From: Vibrio tubiashii
GTDB taxonomy: Bacteria; Pseudomonadota; Gammaproteobacteria; Enterobacterales; Vibrionaceae
Assembly (NCBI GenBank): GCA_000775715.1
Contig: JRWQ01000005.1
Location: 62,001-126,000, forward strand
DNA: 64,000 bases
Direction of reading: 5' to 3'
Shown here: positions 25,208 through 33,650 of the stretch, one piece after another
Layout of the letters: each line of letters starts with the position of its first letter
How positions within the stretch are numbered: the first letter of the stretch is position 1
Notes under the pieces: generated by a model
Databases searched by the model: none
What the model was told of the DNA's origin: nothing
The model's input: the letters and a program-made list of their open reading frames with translations, nothing else
Made by a program: the position numbers and the translations under genes

Positions 25208-26794
25208 CTATGGTGTGTAGTACGTCGCTGCACCTGGACCGACAGGCAAGCCTAGTAAGAATACCCAAACATAGAACAGTAAACTCCAACCGACGATGAA
25301 CACGATTGAATAAGGTAGCATAGTCGCAATAAGCGTACCGATACCTAGATTCTTCATGTAACGGGTCGCTACGGCTAGGATTAGACCGAAGTAGCTCATC
25401 ATTGGTGTGATGATGTTAGTTGTTGAGTCACCGATACGGTAAGCCGCTTGAATTGTTTCTGGCGCGTAGCCAACTAGCATTAGCATTGGAACAAAGATTG
25501 GCGCGGTTACCGCCCACTGAGCTGAAGCCGAACCAATCATTAGGTTAATGAAGCCACACATCAGGATAAATGCGAAGAACAGCATTGGGCCCGTTAGACC
25601 AATGTCTTGTAAGAAGCTTGCACCTGCTACCGCGAATACCTGACCAAAGTTAGTCCACTTAAAGAAAGCTACAAACTGAGCAGCAAAGAATACTAATACG
25701 ATGTACATGCCCATCGAAGACATAGACTTAGCCATTGCATCAATGACATCGCGGTCAGTTTTCATTGAACCGGTAACTTTACCGTAAACAAAACCTGGGA
25801 TTGCGAAAAATACGAAAATAAACGCAACAATACTCTTCAGGAATGGAGAGCCTGCAATGGTACCTGACGCAGAACGTAGAACACCGTCTTCAGGAACAAT
25901 CGTCCACGCTAGGAGTGCTGATACTGCAACAACAGCCAGGCCGGCAAGTTTAAGACCTTTCTTCTCTAGATCTGTCAGCTTACCCATAGAATCATGAGAT
26001 AGATCTTCAGATGCTTCCTCATCATTGTACTTACCTAGTTTAGGCTCAACAATTTTCTCGGTAACAAACGCACCTGCAATCGCAATGAAGAAAGTAGACA
26101 CAAACATGAAATACCAGTTAACTTCTGGTCCAACCGTGTAGCTAGGATCAATCATTTGCGCTGCCGTTTCTGTAATACCAGAAAGCAGAGGATCAACCGT
26201 ACCGATTAGCAAGTTGGCAGAATAGCCACCAGAAACACCAGCAAATGCTGCTGCAAGACCCGCAAGAGGGTGACGACCTAAAGAGTGGAATAGCATTGCA
26301 GCGAGTGGAATAAGTACCACATAACCTAGCTCAGACGCAGTATTTGAAATAATACCTGCAAATACAACGGTTACCGTAACCATGCGCTTAGATGCGCCCA
26401 TTACCATACCACGCATCGCTGCAGATAGAAGACCAGAATGCTCTGCAATGGCAACGCCAAGCATAGCGACAAGTACCGTTCCTAGTGGAGCAAAACCAAC
26501 GAAGTTCTTTACTAGATTGGTAACAATAAGCTGTAAACCTTCCGCATTAAGCAGACTGACCACATGGATCATACCGTCAGCAGCACGACCTTTCGCACCT
26601 TCAGGGCGAGGGTCCATAACTGACACTTCAAAGTAGCCAGCGATGCCCGAGGTAATTAGGATTGCAACACAGAAAATTGCAAATAAAGTGATTGGGTGGG
26701 GTAATAGGTTCCCCAAATATTCGACGCCATCGAGAAAACGAGTAAATAAAGGTTTCTTTGGCGAGTTTTGTTTAATCGAAGCAGATGAACTCAT
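25208..26794 (-). CDS. AbgT-family transporter
   Basis: Integral membrane protein of 528 residues with about 11-13 hydrophobic segments, matching the AbgT family. E. coli AbgT takes up p-aminobenzoyl-glutamate, and other members export sulfonamides. Family landmarks are L-L-P-H-P-I-T-L-F near the start, the S-G-G-Y-S-A-N-L-L-I-G-T motif, and G-D-S-T-T-N-I-I-T-P-M near the end. ATG 26794 is chosen for its AAGGAGGG site; the longer frame to 26884 has an unlikely N-terminus. No abgA/abgB hydrolase genes lie nearby, so the substrate cannot be deduced. Confidence 0.92.
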   Translation of the reverse strand: MSSSASIKQNSPKKPLFTRFLDGVEYLGNLLPHPITLFAIFCVAILITSGIAGYFEVSVMDPRPEGAKGRAADGMIHVVSLLNAEGLQLIVTNLVKNFVGFAPLGTVLVAMLGVAIAEHSGLLSAAMRGMVMGASKRMVTVTVVFAGIISNTASELGYVVLIPLAAMLFHSLGRHPLAGLAAAFAGVSGGYSANLLIGTVDPLLSGITETAAQMIDPSYTVGPEVNWYFMFVSTFFIAIAGAFVTEKIVEPKLGKYNDEEASEDLSHDSMGKLTDLEKKGLKLAGLAVVAVSALLAWTIVPEDGVLRSASGTIAGSPFLKSIVAFIFVFFAIPGFVYGKVTGSMKTDRDVIDAMAKSMSSMGMYIVLVFFAAQFVAFFKWTNFGQVFAVAGASFLQDIGLTGPMLFFAFILMCGFINLMIGSASAQWAVTAPIFVPMLMLVGYAPETIQAAYRIGDSTTNIITPMMSYFGLILAVATRYMKNLGIGTLIATMLPYSIVFIVGWSLLFYVWVFLLGLPVGPGAATYYTP

Positions 26795-27026
26795 CTGTTC
26801 CCTCCTTGTAGTTATTCCTGCGCTTTTTGTGACAGATATGTCAACAAAGCTCGCGCAGGTTACTAGACAAGGCATACGCCACAAAATCTAAAATGTTACA
26901 AAGTATGTATAACTACGAGATATTTAACGCCAAATAAACAAAATAGTAGCAATTAACACCACCACAAAAACATTAATTAGCATTATAATTCATAGAAATA
27001 CATGCATTTCATTTATTTTTTAAACG

Positions 27027-27152
27027 CTATTTCTGTACAGCTTTAAACCTTGGGTTGGTTTTGCAAATCACGTAGAGGCGCCCTCTTCTTTTTACAATTT
27101 GGCAATCGGGGTGGCGACTCTTAGCACTCTTAAGTGACTTTACGACTTTCAT
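27027..27152 (-). CDS. rpmJ2: 50S ribosomal protein L36, type B (zinc-independent)
   Basis: A 41-residue protein beginning [11 protein letters not shown] and ending N-P-R-F-K-A-V-Q-K. It matches the L36 type B (YkgO) pattern, with the H-P-D-C and V-I-C-K-T-N-P segments, but lacks the full four-ligand zinc ribbon of the standard form. Its ATG overlaps the L31B stop codon by 4 bp (ATGA), so it is co-translated. It replaces the zinc-containing L36 under zinc starvation in other gammaproteobacteria. Confidence 0.93.
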   Translation of the reverse strand: MKVVKSLKSAKSRHPDCQIVKRRGRLYVICKTNPRFKAVQK

Positions 27153-27412
27153 TTGCTCTCTCCTTTAGAAAACTGACCAAAGCGGCGCTTGAAGTTGGCT
27201 ACACGCCCTTCTTGGTGAATGACCCGTTGTTTCCCTGTGTAGAAAGGGTGCGACTTAGAAGAAACTTCTACTGTAAAATACGGGTAAGTTTTGCCGTCTT
27301 TCCATTCAATAGTGCGATCGGTTTTCAGTGTTGAACCGATAAGAAAATATTCATCAATGCTTGTATCATGAAAAACGACAGTTCTATATTCTGGATGGAT
27401 GTTGGGTTGCAT
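27149..27412 (-). CDS. rpmE2: 50S ribosomal protein L31, type B (zinc-independent)
   Basis: An 87-residue L31 paralogue. It starts M-Q-P-N-I-H-P-E-Y, has V-F-H-D-T-S where the zinc form has a CxxC, and carries the S-H-P-F-Y-T-G-K-Q tail motif. The lack of the zinc cysteines marks it as type B (YkgM). First gene of a two-gene operon with L36B. An AGAGG ribosome site and a Zur-like operator lie upstream, consistent with induction when zinc is scarce. Confidence 0.96.
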   Translation of the reverse strand: MQPNIHPEYRTVVFHDTSIDEYFLIGSTLKTDRTIEWKDGKTYPYFTVEVSSKSHPFYTGKQRVIHQEGRVANFKRRFGQFSKGESK

Positions 27413-27431
27413 TATTGCCTCTAACCTCTAG

Positions 27432-27450
27432 GTTTACGTTATAACATAAC
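27432..27450. promoter_or_regulatory. Zur-like operator of rpmE2-rpmJ2
   Basis: GTTTACGTTATAACATAAC is an imperfect palindrome with a GTTATAAC core, resembling the gammaproteobacterial Zur box (TGTTATA-N-TATAACA type). It lies 20 bp before the L31B start codon. The L31B/L36B pair is a known Zur target in related bacteria; the exact vibrio consensus is from memory. Confidence 0.7.
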
Positions 27451-27451
27451 C

Positions 27452-27470
27452 AATGATAATGGTTATCATT
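27452..27470. promoter_or_regulatory. Fur-like palindrome beside the Zur-like site
   Basis: AATGATAATGGTTATCATT has perfect 8-bp arms around TGG and matches the Fur 7-1-7 pattern TGATAAT-N-ATTATCA with one mismatch. It lies between rpmE2 (-) and trmO (+) and could act on either. Confidence 0.55.
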
Positions 27471-27529
27471 TAATTTTACTAGCATTTTTTGAGTGACGTC
27501 TAATTAGTCACAACCGTGAGACATAGCCC

Positions 27530-28225
27530 ATGTATTCAATAGAGCCCATTGGCATCATTGAAAGCCCATATAAAGAGAAGTTTGCTGTTCCAAGGCAACC
27601 AAGCTTAGTTCCATCAGCAACATCACGCATCAGACTGTTAGGCAACGCCAACTGTTTAGAGTCAGTCAGGGGCATTGAACAATTTGATCATATTTGGCTA
27701 CTGTTTGTGTTTGATCAAAACCTGTCCGCAGGCTGGAAACCGACGGTAAGACCACCAAGATTAGGGGGCAATGAGCGAGTTGGGGTTTTTGCCTCGCGTT
27801 CGACATTCCGCCCTAATGGGATTGGCATGTCTGCGGTTGAGCTTCAAGGAGTAAACCAAAGTGGAGACCAAATTTACCTCGAACTTGGTGGCGTCGATTT
27901 GGTCGATGGTACACCGATTGTCGATATCAAACCCTATATCCCCTACACCGATTCTATTGCCAACGCCAAAGGCGGATATGCAGAGGAGCGACCTGAGACA
28001 TTAGCAATCAATTTCGATTCGGCGTGTAGAGAGATACTCAACAACCACCCCAACCGCACTCAAGTCTATAAGGTGATCTGTGAGGTACTGGCTCAAGACC
28101 CAAGACCCGCCTATAAAAAAGGCAAACCTGACAACAAGATATACTCAGTAAGGCTGTTTGATCTCGATATAAGATTTAAAGCCAACGACAGCTATATTAC
28201 CGTAGTCGAGGTCGTTCAACTTTAG
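27530..28225 (+). CDS. trmO: tRNA (adenine(37)-N6)-methyltransferase TrmO (TsaA/YaeB)
   Basis: Adds the N6-methyl group to t6A37 of tRNA-Thr(GGU) in E. coli. The 231-residue product has the UPF0066 core: I-G-I-I-E-S-P-Y-K-E-K-F near the start, the G-I-E-Q-F-D-H-I-W segment, and the hallmark R-S-T-F-R-P-N-G-I-G-M-S. A C-terminal domain follows (D-P-R-P-A-Y near residue 190). It lies next to proS as in E. coli. The ribosome site is weak. Confidence 0.94.
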   Translation: MYSIEPIGIIESPYKEKFAVPRQPSLVPSATSRIRLLGNANCLESVRGIEQFDHIWLLFVFDQNLSAGWKPTVRPPRLGGNERVGVFASRSTFRPNGIGMSAVELQGVNQSGDQIYLELGGVDLVDGTPIVDIKPYIPYTDSIANAKGGYAEERPETLAINFDSACREILNNHPNRTQVYKVICEVLAQDPRPAYKKGKPDNKIYSVRLFDLDIRFKANDSYITVVEVVQL

Positions 28226-28427
28226 GGCTAGTCCAGTTGTAGAAACTAAGCTTGAGACAGAAAATCGCTGCCTATTTGCCCTAACTCGCTCAATCTCATT
28301 GCCTCAAAGCTTTTGAGTCGGTGAAATGGCTGCTATTATAAGCGGCTAACCATTTTTCCCACGTGGGATTTTTATACTCCTGTCCATTCCGGCTTGAGTA
28401 ACTAACTTTAATAAACGGATAAGTTAA

Positions 28428-30143
28428 ATGCGTACCAGTAATTATCTTCTTTCTACTCTGAAGGAGACTCCAAACGACGCAGAAGTAGTGAGCCACCAGC
28501 TCATGCTACGTGCAGGTATGATCCGTAAGCTGGCTTCAGGTCTCTACACCTGGCTACCTACTGGTCTACGTGTGCTGCGTAAAGTCGAAAACATCGTTCG
28601 TCAAGAGATCGACAATGCAGGTGCAGTCGAAACATTGATGCCCGTTGTTCAGCCGTTTGAACTTTGGGAAGAGACAGGCCGCAGCGAGAAGATGGGGCCT
28701 GAGCTACTTCGATTTACTGACCGTCACACTCGTCCGTTTGTTCTTAGCCCAACCGCTGAAGAAGTGATCACTAGCCTAGTGCGTAATGAAGTGAGCTCTT
28801 ACAAACAGTTACCGCTAAACCTGTACCAAATCCAAACGAAATTCCGCGATGAGCGTCGCCCACGTTTTGGCGTAATGCGTGCACGCGAATTCAGCATGAT
28901 GGACGCGTACAGCTTTGACATCGACAAAGAAGGCCTACAAAAATCTTACGATGCAATGCACGATGCGTACTGTAAAGCATTCGACCGCATGGGCCTTGAA
29001 TACCGCCCAGTATTAGCTGACTCTGGTGCAATCGGTGGTAGTGGCTCTCAAGAGTTCCACGTTCTTGCTGAAAGCGGCGAAGACCTAATTGCATTCTCTA
29101 CTGAGTCTGATTACGCAGCGAACATCGAGAAAGCTGAAGCACTTGCTCTGGCTGATAAAGCTGATGCTCCAACTCAAGAGATGACGCTAGTCGACACGCC
29201 AAATGCAAAAACAATTGCTGAGCTTGTTGAACAGTTTGAACTGCCAATCGAGAAGACAGTTAAAACACTATTCGTTAAAGCGTCTGATGAAGTTGAAGCC
29301 GATCTAATCGCACTTATCATCCGTGGCGATCACGAACTGAACGAAGTGAAAGCAGAAAACCTTCCTCAAGTAGCCGCTCCACTCGAGATGGCAACAGAAG
29401 ACGAGATTCGTGCTCTAATTGGCGCAGGCCCTGGCTCACTAGGCCCTGTTGGTCTTAAACTGCCATTCATCGTTGATCGCACTGTTGCAGTAATGAGCGA
29501 CTTTGGCGCAGGTGCTAACGTTGATGACAAACACTACTTCGGCATTAACTGGGGTCGTGACGTTGAACTCGGTCAGATTGAAGATCTACGTAACGTAGTA
29601 GAAGGCGATCCAAGCCCTTGTGGTAAAGGTACTATCGCTCTGAAACGCGGTATCGAAGTGGGTCATATTTTCCAACTGGGTAATGTTTACTCTGAAGCGA
29701 TGAACTGTGGCGTTCTTGGCCCAGACGGTAAAAACGTTATCCTAGAGATGGGTTGTTACGGTATCGGTGTTTCTCGCGTCGTTGCTTCTGCAATCGAACA
29801 GAACCACGATAAGTACGGCATCATCTGGCCAGACGCGCTTGCACCTTTCCAAGTGGCTATCGTGCCAATGAACATGCACAAGTCTGAAGAAGTGAAAGAA
29901 GCGGCTGAGAAGCTATACGCTGAACTGACAGCAATGGGCATCGAAGTGCTGTTTGATGACCGTAAAGAGCGCCCAGGCGTGATGTTCTCTGATATGGAAC
30001 TTATCGGTATTCCTCATACTATCGTGATCGGTGATCGCAGCATGAAAGAAGGTAACTTCGAGTATAAGAACCGTCGTTCTGGTGAGAAAACAGCGGTAGC
30101 AATGGCAGATATCGTTGAGCACGTAAAAGCGCAAATGGCTTAA
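28428..30143 (+). CDS. proS: Prolyl-tRNA synthetase
   Basis: Class II synthetase of 571 residues with the bacterial-type architecture. The catalytic core has motif 2 ([15 protein letters not shown]) and motif 3 near G-C-Y-G-I-G-V-S-R. The inserted YbaK-like editing domain, which clears misacylated Ala-tRNA-Pro, spans about residues 225-380. The C-terminal anticodon-binding domain includes [11 protein letters not shown]. The 202-bp leader carries a 12-bp palindrome (28357-28368) of unknown meaning. Monocistronic, ending at a strong terminator. Confidence 0.98.
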   Translation: MRTSNYLLSTLKETPNDAEVVSHQLMLRAGMIRKLASGLYTWLPTGLRVLRKVENIVRQEIDNAGAVETLMPVVQPFELWEETGRSEKMGPELLRFTDRHTRPFVLSPTAEEVITSLVRNEVSSYKQLPLNLYQIQTKFRDERRPRFGVMRAREFSMMDAYSFDIDKEGLQKSYDAMHDAYCKAFDRMGLEYRPVLADSGAIGGSGSQEFHVLAESGEDLIAFSTESDYAANIEKAEALALADKADAPTQEMTLVDTPNAKTIAELVEQFELPIEKTVKTLFVKASDEVEADLIALIIRGDHELNEVKAENLPQVAAPLEMATEDEIRALIGAGPGSLGPVGLKLPFIVDRTVAVMSDFGAGANVDDKHYFGINWGRDVELGQIEDLRNVVEGDPSPCGKGTIALKRGIEVGHIFQLGNVYSEAMNCGVLGPDGKNVILEMGCYGIGVSRVVASAIEQNHDKYGIIWPDALAPFQVAIVPMNMHKSEEVKEAAEKLYAELTAMGIEVLFDDRKERPGVMFSDMELIGIPHTIVIGDRSMKEGNFEYKNRRSGEKTAVAMADIVEHVKAQMA

Positions 30144-30170
30144 TACACGCGTTCAATTGCATTGAATGAT

Positions 30171-30200
30171 AAAGGCTGGCAGATTTGCCAGCCTTTTTTT
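30171..30200 (+). terminator. Rho-independent terminator of proS
   Basis: A 10-bp stem AAGGCTGGCA/TGCCAGCCTT with loop GATT, followed by TTTTT. Confidence 0.95.
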
Positions 30201-30211
30201 GTTTATCTTAC

Positions 30212-31615
30212 CTATTCCTTATCTGCGCTGTAATTACCATCTGGCGCTTTTTGTACCAATGACGTAATTTCATCGCTAAACCACCCCGACTTAAACTCGA
30301 AGTCTGAGACAAATCCCACTGCGGTAAATACCCCTTCGCCAACTTGTTGTAACGGATAGCGGAATTGCCCTTTACCATGCACGTAGAGCCTACCCTGTTT
30401 CTCAAGAATATCTGCGTAGAAGTCCTCACTGTAGTGATAGCGTCCTACATATTGAGATAAGTTCTGCTCTCGCTTCCCTTCCAAATAATTCAAGTTGAGT
30501 TGGTAATTCGGCCACTGATAGTAGCGAGAGAGCGAGCGCATAATCTCCAGTGCAAGAGCATCACCACCTTGACCATTAGTCGCAATCACAGCGCCACTGC
30601 CCGATTCAGGATAGAGAACAAAATGCGATTCATACCCTTTATTGATGCCCCCATGAAACAGATACTCGCCATTCTCATCGCTATGGCGGTAGAAGGTTAG
30701 CCCCATAAACGGATGACTCGGCTCGCGAATCACACTGAGTGTCTCTGCTCGAACAAAGTTAGGGTTATCAGTGTCAAGTGACTGATGAACAGTTAAAAGC
30801 AAACGTGCTAAGTCAGGAGTACTGGTCCACAACCCCGCAGCAGCTTGGATAGTGTGTCGGTTCCAGTCACCCAACAACCAATGCCCATACTGGCTACCAT
30901 GAGCGAGATCTATGCCTTGGTACTCGGCGTGCTTCTGTTCATAAGAGATGTTTTCTAGCCCTAAAGGTTGCCAAAACTTCTCCTGCGCAATCTCTTTAAT
31001 TGGCTTGCCATATAGGCTTTCTAGCACTGACTGAACCAGCAAGAAACCGGGATTGGAATAGACAAACTCCCCCGAGGGCTCGTGCTGCTCAAACGGTGTC
31101 GCACCATACTCACCAGTGACCACTTGAGCCGGACTCGGGTAGTGCTCTCCCCTAGTAAAGCCCGGAAGCCCACTCATAGCGAAGCCACCTGTATGGGTCA
31201 GCAACTGCCTTAGCGATACTGGATAAACCGCTTTCTCCTGCAGTTCAGGAATCAATAGACTTCTTATATCTTCATCAAGAGTAATTTTGCCTTCATCGAC
31301 CGCTTTTAAGACCAGCAACGCTGCCACAGGTTTACTAATCGATGCTACCTGAAATGCAGTGTTCTGCTCAACTGGATCTCCGGCTCTGTTTTTAACCCCT
31401 TGAGTGTGCGTCCAAAGTATTTCACCTTTATCAAACAGAGTAATACTAATCCCAGGCACATCGTAATACGCCATGCGATCTTCAAGCAGATAAGTTTGCT
31501 CTTTCTCAGCCTTATACTGGAAATAGGGAAGTAAGTTGTCTAGGGCTTGCTCTTTCACCTGCGCAGAAGCGAACACGCTAACCAAAGACAAAAGGCATAC
31601 GCTTTTCCATCTCAT
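30212..31615 (-). CDS. Serine hydrolase, beta-lactamase (class C-like) family
   Basis: Secreted penicillin-binding-protein-like serine hydrolase of 467 residues. The signal peptide is M-R-W-K-S-V-C-L-L-S-L-V-S-V-F-A-S-A. The nucleophile motif S-I-S-K is in Q-V-A-S-I-S-K-P-V-A-A, the Y-S-N tyrosine motif is in F-V-Y-S-N-P-G-F, and the third motif is probably H-G-G. The last 110 or so residues form a separate domain, as in AmpH/EstB-like enzymes. The real substrate (peptide, ester or peptidoglycan) cannot be deduced. ATG 31615 is preceded by GGGGAG; the frame extends upstream without homology-like sequence. Confidence 0.85.
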   Translation of the reverse strand: MRWKSVCLLSLVSVFASAQVKEQALDNLLPYFQYKAEKEQTYLLEDRMAYYDVPGISITLFDKGEILWTHTQGVKNRAGDPVEQNTAFQVASISKPVAALLVLKAVDEGKITLDEDIRSLLIPELQEKAVYPVSLRQLLTHTGGFAMSGLPGFTRGEHYPSPAQVVTGEYGATPFEQHEPSGEFVYSNPGFLLVQSVLESLYGKPIKEIAQEKFWQPLGLENISYEQKHAEYQGIDLAHGSQYGHWLLGDWNRHTIQAAAGLWTSTPDLARLLLTVHQSLDTDNPNFVRAETLSVIREPSHPFMGLTFYRHSDENGEYLFHGGINKGYESHFVLYPESGSGAVIATNGQGGDALALEIMRSLSRYYQWPNYQLNLNYLEGKREQNLSQYVGRYHYSEDFYADILEKQGRLYVHGKGQFRYPLQQVGEGVFTAVGFVSDFEFKSGWFSDEITSLVQKAPDGNYSADKE

Positions 31616-31799
31616 AACACGACTCCCCAAAAAAAAACCATTGATATTTAAAATAAAATCAATGGCTTTTATATCAACTTTGGATTTAGTTTCAGAGCAG
31701 GTAGCGATGAGTCGAGCAGGTTTTAGAGTCATATCTCTAAATTAGATTCTTTACCGCACAGATATCTTTATAATTCAATTCGTTACCGAACATAAACCG

Positions 31800-32645
31800 C
31801 TATTCCAATGGCTCAGTTGGCGCTTGGCTTTTTACTTTTTTTGGTGCGTAGGCAACATCTAATAACTCATCAGCGTTACCATCAATCAACTCGCCAAAAT
31901 GGAAAATACCAAATTCACCCGGCTTCATTCGGTGCCAAGTTTCATTGTCTGTCAGGGGCTGAGTCGCAATCACAGAAACAATATCATTTGGCGTGGTCTC
32001 TTCTTGGAAGTTAATGGTGACATCTTCATCGATCAGTGATGCTTTACCAAACGGTGCACGACGAGTAATCCAGTAAAGATGGTTGGTACAGTAAGTCATT
32101 ACGTACTCACCATCAGAAAGCAGCATGTTAAACACACCCTTCTCTCTTAACTTGTCGCAGCACTCAGCGACAAAGCGAAAGACGCCGACCATATCTTGTG
32201 GCGGCTCTGGGTATCGATCTTCCATCTGTTTTAATAGCCAGCAGAAAGAGAGTTCACTATCAGTTTGTCCAACAGGACGATGCCTTCCTGTCGTTAAGTC
32301 TTGATAATCCGTTAACTGACCGTTGTGGGCGAATGTCCAATAACGTCCCCAGAGCTCACGGGTAAATGGATGAGTGTTCTCGAGGTTGACGGCACCACGG
32401 TTAGCCTGACGGATATGGCTAATCACCGCACAACTTTTAATTGGGTAGTTCTGTACCAGCTCTGCAATTTTTGAATCACAGCTCGGGTTTGGATCTTTAA
32501 AATTGCGAAACCCTTTCCCTTCGTAAAAGGTAATTCCCCAGCCATCACGGTGCGGACCGGTATTACCGCCGCGCTGCATTAAGCCAGTAAAACTAAAACA
32601 GATATCAGTTGGCACATTGGCGCTCATTCCGAGCAATTCACACAT
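31800..32645 (-). CDS. yafJ: YafJ-like class II glutamine amidotransferase
   Basis: N-terminal nucleophile hydrolase of 281 residues. Cys 2 (M-C-E-L-L-G-M) would become the catalytic residue after Met removal. GATase-II features include H-R-D-G-W-G, S-H-I-R-Q-A-N-R-G and F-A-H-N-G-Q-L. E. coli YafJ lies beside gmhA (lpcA) in the same way. The acceptor substrate is not known. It is separated from gmhA by 101 bp and is probably in the same direction of transcription. Confidence 0.9.
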   Translation of the reverse strand: MCELLGMSANVPTDICFSFTGLMQRGGNTGPHRDGWGITFYEGKGFRNFKDPNPSCDSKIAELVQNYPIKSCAVISHIRQANRGAVNLENTHPFTRELWGRYWTFAHNGQLTDYQDLTTGRHRPVGQTDSELSFCWLLKQMEDRYPEPPQDMVGVFRFVAECCDKLREKGVFNMLLSDGEYVMTYCTNHLYWITRRAPFGKASLIDEDVTINFQEETTPNDIVSVIATQPLTDNETWHRMKPGEFGIFHFGELIDGNADELLDVAYAPKKVKSQAPTEPLE

Positions 32646-32746
32646 GGTTTCGCAAACTCCCTTTATCCTTGCGTGCAGGTATTATAAACACAAAAGCGCT
32701 AGCAACTATCGCTAACGCTTATTGTATAGATTTAGTGCTAAAAGAG

Positions 32747-33328
32747 TTAAGCGTTTTCCATCTCTTTTTCGATCAGTTGAATCACGATGTGAATGATCTT
32801 GATATGCACTTCTTGAATACGGTCTGCGTAGCCAAAGTGAGGCACGCGGATTTCGATATCAGCTAAGCCAGCCATCTTACCGCCATCCTTACCTGTTAGC
32901 GCGATGGTTTTCATTCCTTTCGCTTTCGCTGCATCAATCGCTTTTAAGATGTTGCCAGAGTTACCCGAAGTCGACAGGCCAAACAGCACATCGCCTTTAG
33001 CACCAACCGCCTCGACATAGCGAGAGAATACATGGTCATAACCAAAGTCATTGCTCACACACGACAAGTGACTTGGGTCAGAGATCGCAATGCCCGGTAA
33101 ACCAGGACGGTTTTCACGGTAACGGCCAGTCAGTTCTTCAGCAAAGTGCATCGAGTCACAGTGAGAGCCACCATTACCGCAAGAAAGGACTTTACCGCCT
33201 TGCTTAAATGAATCAGCCAGCATTTTCGCTGCCGCTTCGATCTGAGCAATGTTTTCATCATCACTCAAAAATTTGTTCAATACGTCAGCAGCTTCAGTTA
33301 ACTCGCTTTTAATTAAGTCATGATACAT
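32747..33328 (-). CDS. gmhA: Phosphoheptose isomerase (sedoheptulose-7-phosphate isomerase)
   Basis: First enzyme of ADP-heptose synthesis for lipopolysaccharide core. The product is 193 residues with the SIS fold: sugar-phosphate loops [11 protein letters not shown] and [11 protein letters not shown], and the conserved C-terminal E-V-H-I-K-I-I-H helix with its histidine ligands. Its partner gmhB is elsewhere in the window. In the 322-bp gap 33329-33650 shared with fadE I see the fadE promoter and FadR site, and nothing else definite. Confidence 0.97.
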   Translation of the reverse strand: MYHDLIKSELTEAADVLNKFLSDDENIAQIEAAAKMLADSFKQGGKVLSCGNGGSHCDSMHFAEELTGRYRENRPGLPGIAISDPSHLSCVSNDFGYDHVFSRYVEAVGAKGDVLFGLSTSGNSGNILKAIDAAKAKGMKTIALTGKDGGKMAGLADIEIRVPHFGYADRIQEVHIKIIHIVIQLIEKEMENA

Positions 33329-33549
33329 AGGTTATTCTCGAGTTCTTGGTATTAGATAATTTTGTAATTAATAATTCTGCACGAAAAGCAGAAATGTTAT
33401 CTACAGAGTTTACTCAAACAAACCCCAGTGTCGATAGTCCCCCCTTAACAAATCTCACTTTCCTCCTACTCTTGGCTCACAAAATCCGCACAGCTCTGCA
33501 AAATTAGACTTTCCACTCTACTTAGATCACTTTTTGAACAAATTGCCAT

Positions 33550-33579
33550 TTTACATTTCATTAATAGTTTGATTACAAT
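33550..33579 (+). promoter_or_regulatory. fadE promoter
   Basis: TTTACA (-35, 33550-33555) and TACAAT (-10, 33574-33579), spaced 18 bp. The FadR-type operator begins 2 bp downstream, covering the start site. Confidence 0.7.
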
Positions 33580-33580
33580 T

Positions 33581-33597
33581 AACTGGTTGGACCTCTT
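33581..33597. promoter_or_regulatory. FadR-type operator of fadE
   Basis: AACTGGTTGGACCTCTT closely matches the FadR consensus (AnCTGGTCnGACnTGTT type), differing mainly at two positions. Its placement over the transcription start fits repression relieved by long-chain acyl-CoA. Confidence 0.85.
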
Positions 33598-33650
33598 ACA
33601 TCTCATCGGCATTAAAAAGATTACACCTAGCCGAAACAAGGAACGAAAGT

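Noticed and set aside
26795-27026. 232-bp gap before the AbgT gene examined for small RNAs or short genes.
   Set aside because: It is AT-rich and shows no hairpin with T run, promoter pair or credible short reading frame.
27493-27511. Inverted repeat GTGAC-N9-GTCAC upstream of trmO.
   Set aside because: Arms of five bases are too short to count as evidence without conservation data.
28357-28368. TCCCACGTGGGA, a perfect 12-bp palindrome in the proS leader.
   Set aside because: About sixteen palindromes of this length are expected by chance in 64 kb, and it matches no operator I know with confidence.
30212-31615. Acquired class C beta-lactamase (resistance gene).
   Set aside because: The motifs are those of the broad serine hydrolase family; the extra C-terminal domain, low similarity to AmpC and chromosomal setting argue for a housekeeping or unknown hydrolase.
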